Source: Haliclystus octoradiatus (lineage: Eukaryota; Cnidaria; Staurozoa; Stauromedusae; Haliclystidae). From it: a stretch of 64,000 nt of DNA. Position numbers and translations under genes: made by a program. Numbering within the stretch: position 1 is the first letter of the stretch; each line of letters begins with the position of its first letter. Location of the stretch: NCBI GenBank assembly GCA_916610825.1, contig OU744448.1, forward strand, positions 7,922,650 through 7,986,649, given 5' to 3'. Positions 1 to 43,200 of this stretch are shown here, piece after piece. Under the pieces are notes generated by a model, which was not told the origin of the DNA, did not search any database, and saw nothing but the letters and a program-made list of their open reading frames with translations.

Positions 1-1
1 T

Positions 2-295
2 TCGAAGCATTGTGTAATATATCATTTTAAGTGTGACTTGTGTAGTTCAAGCTATGTAGGATACACTAAGCATCACCTACACCAAAGAATAGAAGAGCAC
101 AGCAGAAAGAGTTCAGCAATTGGGAAACATATGCGACAACACAATCAAACAATAGACGATGTAATCGATGATTTTAAAGTTTTAAAAACATTGCAGCTCC
201 AAATGGGACTGCCTCGTTTACGAAATGCTTTTCATCAGGGACTTACAACCAAACCTGAATGGTCATCAGATTCAATACGATCCAAATTATTTTAA
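2..295 (+). CDS. Penelope-like element, C-terminal GIY-YIG endonuclease end (partial)
   Basis: An open frame enters from the left edge and ends at a TAA at 293-295. It encodes the end of a GIY-YIG nuclease: a CDLCSSSYVGYT segment followed by TKHHLHQRIEEH, a conserved SAIGKH and a short basic tail. In Penelope-like retroelements this domain sits after the reverse transcriptase and nicks target DNA. The reverse transcriptase lies outside the window, so only the last 97 codons are visible, with no stop or frameshift in them. The copy lies upstream of the first pleckstrin exon I can see, probably in its first intron. I am confident of the family and cannot judge whether the full element is intact. 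Confidence 0.8.
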   Translation, partial: SKHCVIYHFKCDLCSSSYVGYTKHHLHQRIEEHSRKSSAIGKHMRQHNQTIDDVIDDFKVLKTLQLQMGLPRLRNAFHQGLTTKPEWSSDSIRSKLF

Positions 296-520
296 GTCAA
301 TTTCTTGTACTATTTTATCAAACAAAAAAAGATTGTTTTTTGTTCTTTGTTTTACAATTAGGTAGTCTAGGTAGTCATAAATTAGAAATAAATTAATTAT
401 TTACAGTATAAAAGTTAACTTTATATAATAAAAATTTCTTTCACTCTTGAAAATGGTCACAGACGATGGCCGAAACGTCGAGTTTTATCAATAAAACACC
501 TTCAAATACACTGTTGTCTT
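296..520 (+). mobile_element. 3' tail of the Penelope-like element
   Basis: Downstream of the GIY-YIG stop the sequence is AT-rich and ends in a conserved-looking block at about 455-500, which holds GACGATGGCCGAAACGTCG. Penelope-like elements often end in blocks of this kind, and their terminal repeats are known to hold hammerhead ribozymes. The CGAAAC part matches a hammerhead core, but the preceding CAGACGA differs by one base from the CUGANGA box, so this copy may be degenerate. Confidence 0.5.
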
Positions 521-544
521 TGATTTTTGTTATCAAATGACTAT

Positions 545-660
545 ATCATTGTCCAACATATTAACCTGTCCAAACCACCATGAAAAAGTTTGAAAACCAT
601 AGAAACATCCCTATTCACGATATTGAAATGTGAAAGTGCTTTGAACATGTCATGAAAATG
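545..660. repeat. Dispersed repeat family A (ATG/TTTTCA-rich), copy 1
   Basis: This segment uses words such as ACCATGAAAA, AAATGTGAAA and CATGAAAATG, which recur in the same or opposite orientation at 3117-3300, 4407-4555, 5255-5410 and 36462-36500. The copies share the order 'CCATGAAA ... ATGTGAAAATGCCATGAAA' or its complement but diverge greatly. No coding capacity or termini are visible, so the class of element is unknown. Confidence 0.45.
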
Positions 661-874
661 CAATGAAATTTCATTGTAGGCATTTTAAAAAACTGCATTG
701 TTGTTCCAATTTGAATGATAGTGGAATAAAAATGGATTTACTATTGCCAACAGTGGCATGTGTCTATACCATATTACTGGCTCTACCGGTATTCATTTCA
801 GAAACAGGCAGTTCGCTTTTAATGCTAATTTTAGAAAATGGCCTGTACAGCCGTTTCTTTTATTATATTTTTAG

Positions 875-11832
<10,958 letters not shown>

Positions 11833-12624
11833 TGAAAGTCGAAACTATAATCTCTACAGAAGTATATATATGCACATAGAAACACGCAACAACTATTTCT
11901 TTAAATTTTTATAATTTTCTGATCATTATTTCTTATCATGACAACAATTTAAATAACAAATGTACAATTTATTAAAGGGTTCATCATAAATTATATATAT
12001 ATATAAAGGAATGTTGTTTTCTTACCAATATTTCTTAATGAAATTTAAAACCAGCTCCATTTTACATTCACAAGGATTGGTTAACAGAGAAATAAATTTC
12101 CTTTATTTTGTATTTGTAAAATTGTATATTCTTTATCTTATTACTAAGCCTACAATTGTTACATAAAATTTGAACAAAATTTGAACAAATTAATTTTTTT
12201 TAAATATAAACTGTTTTTATTTTGTTGTAATTTTTTTTTTTTGAAGGAAAAATAATATATAAAGACTATATGTTGTTATCGTTTGAAAATTCATAACACG
12301 CTAATATATAATTATACAATATATGCTATATACAACTACTTGATTGTTTTTTCTGTGTTTTAATTAATATCAAAGTTCTTTTTTAAATGATTGTAAATTA
12401 ATTCAAAGAGTATATAAGATCATCGAGGGTATTAATAGCGTCAATGATAAACTAGTCAGGCGTAATAAAACAACACCAAAAATTTGACTTTTTCACTTCA
12501 ACGATATGAAGTCTAAATATACATGTTTTATGAATTTTCCATTTGCCCAAATCATTAATTTTAAAACGAGGCAGTCTATGGGCTACGTTGGCATGGTAAT
12601 AAATTAAATAATAAATCAAATGAT

Positions 12625-32700
<20,076 letters not shown>

Positions 32701-32759
32701 CGTTTTATACTTTGTTGATAGCTTGGATATATAATATTCAGGTAAGGCTATCAAAATCA

Positions 32760-35660
32760 ATTTCCTTTACACATTACATTTGAATTTAAAACAAAACGAC
32801 AACAGTGACTGTAGTCCACTACATGAAAATCCCCATCTCAACGTTGTGGACGGCTAAACCATATGATCGACAGCTATGTTGATGGCTTCAGCTTCTGACA
32901 GCGCATGCGTATAACGTATCGGGTTCTCCCCTTTTGCTGAAGGGGAAGCCCCCAAAAGGAAAATACATCACTCATCTATGAGCTGACGGGAACTCAACAC
33001 GGGAACTAGAAATAGAAGACGCGTAGCCAGGCAGCACAGCACTTATGTATAAATCTTTTATGCACACGAAAATACATCAGCAACCACTATATATATATGT
33101 GCCCCGTACAACGAAATGCTGAGGACATAAATTACGTACGATTCGTTAATGGCCCCATCAATCGATGGTACAACCTCTACCGACGTATTATATTCCTCAT
33201 ACATACTTTCTGGCAATTTGAAAGACGAAGCAATCCAAAAGACCACACTGTTATTAGAGTGAACTCTACTTTCCCCAAATTCCAAAGAAGGTCTGCATGC
33301 CCCCCACCGTTGGAATAAAATAATTTGAGTCCACGAATCGGGCAATTTTACAAAAAAAAAATGAAAATTCGAGCAATTTTGAATCAATTGTACAATACCG
33401 AAGTTCCTAAATATGGCTCATATGGCTCAAGCCTGAAGATTTTGAATGTCACAATTCCTCTCAATTTAAGTAGTGCTTCCAGTCAAAACATCCTGCTTGT
33501 CTCTAATTTCAAAGTTCATTTTGGGTTTACGAAATGCCTGTTTGATGTCCCAGACAGCCAACACGGAAAAATAAGAATCGATTGGACCGCTACACAGTGC
33601 TCAAGTGCAAGTCAAATTGCCATTGCATTTATCCGAATTTACAGTTATCCGAAATTGTTTACCAAGGACTTGACCAGAAAATTGTTCAACGGGTTTCAAA
33701 GCCAGGTTGCAGATAATCGGGAATTTTACTTATCCGAATTGCACAAAGGGGGTTAGACTGTATATCTTATGCGTTATGTACATGTTATCTGGAGTCAAGT
33801 TTATATTGTCCATCATACATGTCATTGAACCCGCACTTCTGATATTCCGTACACCTTATTATGATGTGATACTGTATAGATATTGTATAGATATATCTAT
33901 GTTCAAACAGATGAAATGGCATAACTTTGCATAACTTTGAGTTAGCTTTAAACTGGCATATAACTCTTAAGTAAAGCTATATAGAAATGAAAATTCAGTT
34001 TTGATGAGTCCTGACTACTATAATTTCATTTTTGTTTTTGATTGACGATTGATGTAATTCGTACTACAGAGTATACATTCCCATTCTCTATTTATCTATG
34101 AGCACTTTTGTTAGTACGTTTTAAATCATTTATTTGCTGTGAAAATGCTCACTATGATATACTTCGATCCTGTAGCAGATAGACATTTTTCAAATCTTCC
34201 AATTCTATAATTACTTTGACTTAAATGACATGCCTTGCGATTACTCAGCAAAAAAGCTGCAACGAATGCATGTTTATTACATCTAAATCCGAGAGCTTTT
34301 CGGGTTAAATCTTACAAGATAAGGCTGAATTACAATTTACTTTACATTTATTTAATATTTACATTATAGACAAGATAAGGATTGAAATTACAATTTCAGT
34401 TGTAGGACTTTAAATTTGATACTTAAAAAAAATAGTAAAATATATGTGCTAAAAATAATGTTAAAAATTATTCCTGATTTATATTTATATATACAATTAA
34501 TCATTTTGTTTTAAAATTGGAGCTCTGGTGAATGATAAAAGTCTGTGAATGTCTCTTGGTGTTACATTTTAACAAATTAAAGTATTGTTTATTACGAGTA
34601 TTCACCGTGCTGTTGTTTCTAGGTGGTAATAAATTATGTAGCTTATGGCTTTCGTTTTCTATGATGTCAAGATTGAGCTTCTCACATATTGTTCCTCTAC
34701 GCTCTGAAAGTTTTTCCAAGGATAACAGAATGAGTGCTTCTCTATATCTCAAATCTGGCCTTATAATCTTCATTGCTCTTTTTTGAAGTTTTTCTATTTC
34801 ATTTGACAGATATTTAGTTAAAGCGTTATGTAAACTATGGACCTATACGGTCAAGCTTGTTTAGAATACATATTATATACTATCGCAAAATTACCCTCTT
34901 TCGCTTCCTGCTAATTGCCGGGTATGTATAATAATAACGATAATAGTAATAATAAAGTTACATTTCCAGCAAGCTACGTTTGATAACTTCTGATATTCAC
35001 CCCGCAAGGTAGAAGTGCTTGGTTATTTGAGGACCTTAAACACATTCATTATTTGACTTGCTTAAATTTTGCCGATCTTGATGGTTTGGGAAGTAATGAG
35101 AAAACTTTTGTATTACGAAAATGAGGCAGCAAGAAGAAGGTGGGACTTGACCCAGTCAAATTTATACAGACATACAAGTAATTATTATAATAATTAAATA
35201 AATGTGTACGCGCATCCGGTGACGAGGAATCCCCACCCCGGCCTCCCTCACGAAGCGCGGACACCTCCGTCACTGAGCCAGTGCACAATATAGCAGGTCT
35301 AGCAGGGCTCAGCAGTCAAACCATGGTCAAACCTTTTTGACCAGCCAATGTCTCGCTGTTTATAGAAATAAATCCACTATTTACACAGGGTGCTTCTACA
35401 ACGGAAGGAATTTTCACACATGAAAAACATGTACCGAGCTCAAAATAATTATCTCAATGCATGCGGATATTTCTATCATAAAAACACTTCAGCAAGCTGG
35501 GCAAACAACATGCATATTCACCTGAGTAACTGTTCATTTTATCATGATATTTGAAAATGATACGATTAGCCACATTTAACGATCAAGATATCAATCGTCT
35601 AATGGGCTATATGATATTAATATGTGGGTCTTGTGTTGGTTCCCATAAAAGAGAAATAAA
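32760..35660. other. Intergenic region between the RabGAP and membrane-protein genes
   Basis: This stretch holds the 5' flank and presumed promoter of the minus-strand RabGAP gene and the 5' flank of the plus-strand gene at 35673, so the two are divergent. An open frame at 33325-33756 starts at a non-ATG codon and has no recognisable domain. A SINE-like fragment lies at 35205-35295. I see nothing else supportable. Confidence 0.5.
35205..35295 (-). mobile_element. tRNA-derived SINE fragment
   Basis: On the minus strand CTGGCTCAGTGACGGAGGTG is a good A-box, and GGGGATTCCTCGTCACCGG looks like a B-box region that has lost about five bases. It is much more GC-rich than its surroundings, and an AT-rich stretch follows. 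Confidence 0.45.
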
Positions 35661-35672
35661 AATTTGACCATT

Positions 35673-38294
35673 ATGAACATTTTGCGATTCTTGCATAGAT
35701 GTCGATTAAAATGGAAGAAATTCGGTGTAATATCAATAGTAGCATGTTTAACAATCGTACTAATCATATGGTATTTCGATCCAGGTAAGATTAATGTCAA
35801 ATCTGTACGTTTTTATCGTTTTATGCCAACAAGAAATTTTGCAAAAGTACTTGGCATGTATATATATATATATATTCCCGAAGTAAAATGGAACGTTTGA
35901 TCATATGTCTGTTCAAGTTACATAACTGAAGTGATAGATATATACGTATTTATATAATATTGTAAAATCGTTGTGTTCCTGATTGATCGTATAGGGCTCA
36001 AAATGCAATAATATAGCAGAACTTTGATGCTTCTTCGAAATTATTCAAGAACCCGACCTATTTTTTTCCCAAACGAAAAACACATTTCATGCCTTTACTT
36101 ATGTTGATTTATTAAAATGGGTGAAAGTGTAAAAACAACAATGTTTTGTTTCCTTTTTGGTTAGAATACATCCTATTCTTATACAGTATATGTACTTTCA
36201 AATGTATTTTATTATTGTGATTGATTGCACTTTGATGGTCATGTGATATCTATTTAATCAGCTGATCAATCGAGCATGACATCTGATCAGAGAGCCCAGA
36301 TTGAATGTGCAATAGTAAAACTTCATTCAAACATACATAATTGCGATGTTTATGTAATAAAGTTACAATGGAAGGGCTCATCAGTAATCAGTAATGTAAC
36401 CTTTTTGGTCAGGTTAAACCTCTCTCCGAAATATAACAATTATAAGAGTTAAATGGCCTATCACTACCAACATCAAAACCATGAAAATACCTTAGAAAGT
36501 GAAATGCAAAGTAAGGGAACATCCCCAACTCTCCGTATATAGTGACTAAGTGAAAACATGGTTAAAGTACTACCTCAGACATAGCAAAGTTGGGCATACA
36601 CACGATCAGGGGTGACACCATCTAGATTAGATTGAGGGACTATAGATGTGGATACATTCAATGTGGTTAACAATTAGACAACGAGCCCGAGTTGGTTGGT
36701 AATTAATTTTAATACAACCGTCAATCAAAGGCATCCATGACCACTGCAGCGTCGTGATTTGGAGGATGAATTTTAATTTGACTTGATTCAGATTTAATTT
36801 TTAAAACAAAAAAAGTTGGATATCAATACTTGCTACAAATTTAGAGGCCCACAAAATAGCGAACTTGAGCAAGGTAACTATTGAGTATCTAAAAATACAT
36901 AAATGTTTGCAGTTTGTAATATAAACGTTTGTTGTTTATAAACTTTTGCTGACTAGTGAACTAATTTATATCTGCAATAAAGTAGCGACGAAAAAATTGC
37001 GAGAAGATTCTTAAATAAGATTAAAATTGTATATACATAGCCTACCATTAAACAACTTCATCTGTGTTTATTTTGTTGCTTGCTTTGTTTTCTCGGGCAC
37101 GGAATTTATAAGACTCGACTCGTATAAAATTGATTCAAAAAAATTTGCGAATCGCTTGTCTACTTTAGAATTTTGCGAGTGAACTTGCCAGCGTTCACTA
37201 TGAGAAATAGTGAACGATTGAGCAACCAATCAGAATGCAGATCATCGAATAGTACCCTAGTCGGTTTCGACTACATGTGATTATCCTCAAATTATTTCTC
37301 TTTACAATAAACATTGATACGTTTATCTTGATTCGTTATTCATATAGGTTATTATCACAGACTTAGATTGAAGATATCACAACACAATAATGTAGCTTCC
37401 AGACAACATACGAATGAACGAACTAAGCCTTTCTCAAGCATTCTTTTAATCTTACATATCAGAAGAAAACAATCGTCATATAATTACTTACAAGATATAC
37501 TCCATTTTTATGAACATGTGTTTGGAGAAGTAGCTTTTTGTGTCGAAAACGCGAAATATAGATCACAATTACTGTCACATAACAAAGAATTATCCATTGT
37601 TTCTATACCTCGAAATGATAAATTTTCTTGTTTGAAGAAAGTTTCTGAATCAAAGAAATTACATTTTGATGGATATTTATTTATTCACGAAAATTTATTG
37701 CTAAACTGGTGGACATTAATTGGGTTAGATAAACAGAAAATTTGGCTCGGAGGAACAATGATTAGCGAGACAAACAAAAAACAAACATTTTGTTTATCGA
37801 ATCACATTCAGTATACAAACAGAGCTCAAAAGCATTGTAATGGCATAAAAATGTTGAAATTTATTGGTCAAAACCGTGTGAAATATAATTCTAATGATTT
37901 TAAAATTTCATCGCCAAAAACGACACAAAATATCAAAACAAATTGTTTCAAGATTCAAGAAAGAATATTTTATTTACCAACTCAAACTATGACAACGTTT
38001 TTAGCCCTATTTCGTACAAGGCCTAAAACTAACATAGAATCTATATTCTTGAAACTTTTAACAGAAAATAATCAATTTCACTATATAAATGGCGCTGATT
38101 TATTAACAGATAATAATCATATAAATTACAAGAAACGTCCTATAAAAATATGGGAGAATTACAATCTCAATTTGGGTTTTATTGTACCTTTTTATTATGA
38201 TCAAAATGAAATAACAGATGTCTTATTTTTAGATATTATACAGAGATATAGTCAAAATGTATTAGATCTCGTCGATAGATTTTGTAATTTATAA
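35673..38294 (+). CDS. Two-exon type II membrane protein, glycosyltransferase-like
   Basis: Exon 1 (35673-35784) starts at ATG in a Met-Asn-Ile context, leaves one base over and ends CCAG|GTAAG. Exon 2 (37348-38294) begins after CATATAG and runs to a TAA. Together they give 352 residues. A short basic N-terminus (RFLHRCRLKWKK) precedes one hydrophobic segment at about residues 17-36, and the rest is lumenal, the layout of Golgi transferases. The segment FDGYLFIHENLLLNWW ... LDKQKIWLGG and the later RPIKIW recall the 'GYL..DDvlLN.W....LDK.KIW ... HPIK' pattern that I associate with exostosin/STELLO-like (DUF288) proteins. That assignment is tentative. The His-Glu-Asn replaces the acidic pair expected in such a motif, so activity is uncertain. 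Confidence 0.6.
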
Positions 38295-39093
38295 ATATAG
38301 GATTTCATGATTTATAATAATTTATTATGATACCTACCATCATTCTCATGTTTAAAGAAATGATAAATAACCTGTAGTAAACGACCAGCTACTCTTCCGA
38401 GAATGGCCAAAAATGGAGTTACCCTGATGTAATAACTACAGCCTTCCAAAAATGGAATTTTATATGAGAAGAATGCAAACGCAATTATATCATTATCAAC
38501 GAAAGGGAAAATTATCAAACTTAATATTGAGAAAGGACACACAGGGAGATGTGTCAAATAATGTTTCAAGTTTTCATACTTTTATTGTTTCTTGGATCCA
38601 ACAGTTCGAGCAAACAAGGGCTTTTTACATGGGCAGTTTCATAATTGCAGTCTATGAATTAAGATTATTTGTCGCATTTTTGTATAATGAGGATTGGAAT
38701 GGTCTAGAGGGCATTCAATAATAAAACATTTTTTCTTGATTGGAGGGCTTGGCAATCATGGCAAATGTCTAGCCTGAGTTCAAACTCAAAATGTAGCAAC
38801 ACTGCTGTAGCTATAGATGAAACACTTGAGACTGTACCCAGGCTAGAGGTGAAATGCATAGTACTAAAGATTAACAGATTAAAGACATTGCTATTTCCAA
38901 TCCTTATGACTACGAGGAGAAATATCTGAAGTTGAGGAATTCTAGTTGAATAGCAATTAGTCACATATTTATAAATCTATTAAATAACAATAAATTAAAA
39001 AATTAATTATAGTGAGCGTAAATTCAGATACACATGTAATGAAAAAGTGTTTAATGTTGGTTCAAACAGAGCAATATATAATAAGAGACAAAG

Positions 39094-39230
39094 TTGAGGC
39101 AAGCCTTTTTCCGTTACTCGGAGTTTCACGCGTTTTATAGCGATCTTCAGACGGTAATACCGTCTTACTGTCTGAAGATCGCTATTGAACGCGTGAAGCT
39201 CTGAGTAACGGAAAAAGGATTCTCGTCTCA
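39094..39230. repeat. Fold-back element of the GTGAAACTC family
   Basis: The arms pair around the centre ACGGTAATACCGT. They carry CCGTTACTCGGAGTTTCACGCG and AGCGATCTTCAGAC on the left and imperfect complements on the right. It is clearly related to the perfect palindrome at 7191-7392. Confidence 0.75.
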
Positions 39231-39423
39231 TATACAAAATCTAGGAAATATCCATGTTAATCAGCCGATTTATAGACATATTGAAAACGACTAGTACAAA
39301 ATAACAAAGGACTTTATCATTAAATCTTAGTATAGTTCGTTTATAACCTATATTTCCAACACCCATCATTAACCAAAACATGTGTATTAAAAATATCTGT
39401 AGTGCATGATTAATCCATTTAAA

Positions 39424-39553
39424 TCGAATAGGGCAATCCTGACTAATCTGGGTCCCGATTCAATCCTCGTTCTTTACATCACATTGGTTGAGTATTGATG
39501 TAAACAACGAGGATTGAATCGGGACCCAGATTAGTCAGGACTGCCTCGAACAG
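39424..39553. mobile_element. Fold-back MITE with likely 8-bp target duplication
   Basis: Arms 39432-39481 and 39496-39545 are reverse complements with two mismatches and a 14-base loop. They are flanked by TCGAATAG (left) and TCGAACAG (right), an 8-base duplication with one mismatch. No coding sequence. The arm TGACTAATCTGGGTCCCGAT has no match to other elements here. Confidence 0.6.
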
Positions 39554-40238
39554 AAATAGTGAAAAAGAGCAAAGGCAAAATAGTTCTGTTCAACGATAGA
39601 GAAAGTAGATTTAAAGTAAGATAAAAAGAGAAAATAAATTAGAGAGATTCTAAAAAATATAAAATCCCGATCATTTTCATGTTTACATTATGTACATGAA
39701 TCTCAAACCAGAGTCTAAATAGTACTAAAAATATTATATTATGTACTTTATATATTTATCTATTTTATCATTATATCCATTGGTCATCTACAACATTGTT
39801 AACAGTTGAAAATCTAATTGATATCGTCGAACCAGATAAATAGTCTAACCGATATCGGGAAAATACTTTGACTGTATTTACACAATATTATTTATCTCAT
39901 ATTTAGCTGTACTACAGCCTATAATGTGATACATGTGTTTGTTTCGTTTATATTATAAGGCAGAAGGAAGATTTAATCAACAACAGCTATAGTTAACAAT
40001 TCTTAATATATACAAAGGAATAATCTTCCAAAAACTGCTAAAATTTTTATACGTTAAGTGTCATAAATGTTGTCCGATCAACAGATGAATCTTCACACTC
40101 GATTTGTTCGCTATCCGATATAAACAGAATATCACCTGCATTTGATTCTAATATGTCCTGACGTTTAAAAGCATTGTGTTATTGTATACAAAGGAACGCG
40201 TGAAAGCGGCGTTAAAAATAACACACAAGACGACGATT

Positions 40239-43200
40239 CTAATGTCGTTTCATGTGGAGTGATAAATGATCTGATCGAGAGAACGAGCGATCGCAATGAT
40301 GACATTTGAATGGTTTCGAACCAGTATGCTTACGGAAATGTCGTGTTAGCTCATCGGAGCGGGCAAAACGCCACGAGCAGCCCTCCCACGAGCATTTATA
40401 TGGTTTTTCACCAGTATGCGTGCGCATATGGGCTTTAAGATGTGAGCTTTTTGTATAGATTTTACTACAACCAGGATACGTGCATAGGTGTGTCCGACGT
40501 CTATTCTTAGAACTGTCAGGCGATCTACAATAGGTGGAAATAGAACATAGATAAATCAAAACAAAGCAACAATGAGAATGGAGAACATCTGTATTGTACA
40601 TCATACCGCATGCGATCACACTGTCACATGGTTTTTTTTTTTAGCTGATATCAGATTAGCAGGGTGAAGTCTTAACCGCCTTTCGTACACCCTCAAATAA
40701 AACCAACAACCATAAACGTCAATGCGGTTATCGTATCCTACAAATTCTACGTGCTTTGCCTTCGTTATAGTAAACCGATGGTAAGAATGCCCGCGTCATA
40801 ACAGGACACGTTCTTTCAAAGGCAAAAAGTTGTTTTTAAAGAACAGTGAATGAAACACGCTATAACCCGAACGTTTTCAAGCACGCACAATGACTAAGGT
40901 GTGACGTTAAGCGTGAGCGTTCTACGATTGATATCACCTACACGGGATATAAGCAATGTGAACTCAAAGAGCAATGATGTAAAACCAATTATTCACTACA
41001 ATAAATGAGAACAAAAAGACCACCTAGTAAGAAATACTTAAAACCAACAAAGTAAAACAATGTATCTCAAAATGATTTTATGACCCTGGGTAAATTGGAA
41101 TATTTTTTGATAATAATTTTTGAATATTTTACCTTTCACATGTATCCCCTATACCGTTATTCCGTTTGCGGTAATCGAGTAAAGGTGACGGTTTAGTGTC
41201 CGTAGGTGAATGATTAGGATCGGATACATTGAATTCAGGATAATAGTCACGGTTTTGTGAAGATGTTTCATGGAGTGGTGGACAAGCAACCATTGAAGGG
41301 CGAGGATCTCTCTTTAGGAAAAAATAAATACAAATTAGATAAATGTAAAAAGTGAGATTTTGTTTAGTATATGGTTATAATAGTTATAATAATGACATAG
41401 CTTACAGAGTTTCTAGGAACAAACATTTTTGTGAAACGTTTTTGTAAATAGATACATCGAACAAGCAGTGATAATCTTTTTCCAAAATATTCAGAATCAT
41501 TTCTTCTGTTTTCCGATTGTTGCTACTTAAAACACTACAAATGCTAACGTGTTGTCAGACATTGTTCTCATTGTTTCCTTTTGTGCAGAGATTGACATAG
41601 CTTCATATTGAATTTGCAAATGTTTTTTTTTAGGTTATCAAATAAAAGCCAATGCCAATGTGTCATATAGTTGCATCTCAATGCAAGATAAATGAGATTT
41701 TGCGATATGTACAATTTAAAATTAAATCTAAAAATGCTTCAAGATCTATAGATATATTGAGATTTATACGCCATAATTTGTTAATATAAAAATCAAGTAT
41801 TAATTTGAAATTGATCTGATTATTAATAAATTATATAGCTATTGATATATAGGGTATATAGAACTTCGTTTACTATTATTAATTTTACTATTGATCAGTT
41901 ATTTTATTATATTTTATTATTAAAATTAATTTGTTAGGAGTTTGTTTATTGTTGTTCCTTGTTTTTGATATAGCGGATATAGGATGTAATTTGTTCTCCG
42001 AGCAAAAAATTTATTGCTTGTAAAAGCTTGTAAATTGAAAAGATTCTTAGACTATTTCTATTCGTTTTATATACAGCTTATACGATAAAATCATGCAAAT
42101 TATAATTTAATAGTCCAACAATTTTAAATACATTCCGTTTCTGTTTTATAAGAACGCACTTACGAACCAGGGAATCCAGAATTAGAGATTTAGTATAACG
42201 TTGTATAACGGTATTAAATTAACTGAGAAACAAATCCAAGCTTAGTAAATCTTTCTCGTTCTTATAAGGGAAGACCGTAAGCTTATGGCTTAAATCAGAC
42301 TCAAATCTTTTCCATGTATGCAAAAGGTATATTATTTATAGCTTACAACATTCTTATACAGACTAAACAACCTTATCTTTGTAATATACCGGGCCTTATA
42401 TACCTTGCACAACAGTATACTCAGCCCTGAAAATAATCCAAAAATTAAATGCAATTTTAATACGGACGACAAAGGAAATTTTTATTTCTATATTTTGCAC
42501 GAACAAAATGATTATGATGAAATGCATTTTTTTTGTGATTTGAAAATCATGCAATGATGTAAATGAGCAGGTTAATAGTACAAAATTAGTCACCGGATAA
42601 CGCTAACTTCCAGTACATAGACATAGACAGATGTATCTAAGATACATATAAACGGTCTTACATAATTACTGACTAGATATAGAATATGCGCTACTACAGA
42701 ATATTATATTACAACCAAAGCAAGGCTATAACTGCCCCTTCTTGATGAAGATTTCCTCTGACAGAGGAAACAGATATATTTGAATAATTAATAAATAAAA
42801 GTAGAAGATATTTATTTATTTATTTTATTATAATTATTTTGCTTATTACTTTTTTTTTAACAGTACAGTATTAACGTAATTTCTAAACAGCTAATTAGCA
42901 TTGTAAATTTCAGTACGATTACCATTATTGTTGCAAAAAAAATCAGAACATTTAAAGTAATGCAAGCTTCACTAATGTGATCCAATAAAACAAAATGAGA
43001 ATATATGTTGTTATATCACTTCATGTACGTAAACTATGATACTGTAAGACGCAGTAGCTGTATATCATCAATATAGCCTATAAACACTATGAATCTATGA
43101 TGCTGGAAGACCTATGAATCTTGAATATGCTGCCAACCTACTGAAAAAAAATACTGGAATGGGATTGGGTACTGAATCCACACTGAAATTCATCAGACAC

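Larger units (their letters stand above)
38300..40238. other. Intergenic region with two fold-back elements
   Basis: It lies between the 3' ends of the plus-strand membrane-protein gene and the minus-strand KLF gene. It contains a weak SINE-like stretch (about 38690-38720, GGAATGGTCTAGAGGGCATT) and the fold-backs at 39094-39230 and 39432-39545. No supported gene. Confidence 0.6.

Noticed and set aside
33325..33756. 143-codon plus-strand frame
   Set aside because: It starts at a non-ATG codon, no domain is recognisable, and the sequence looks repeat-like (ATCCGAATT words).
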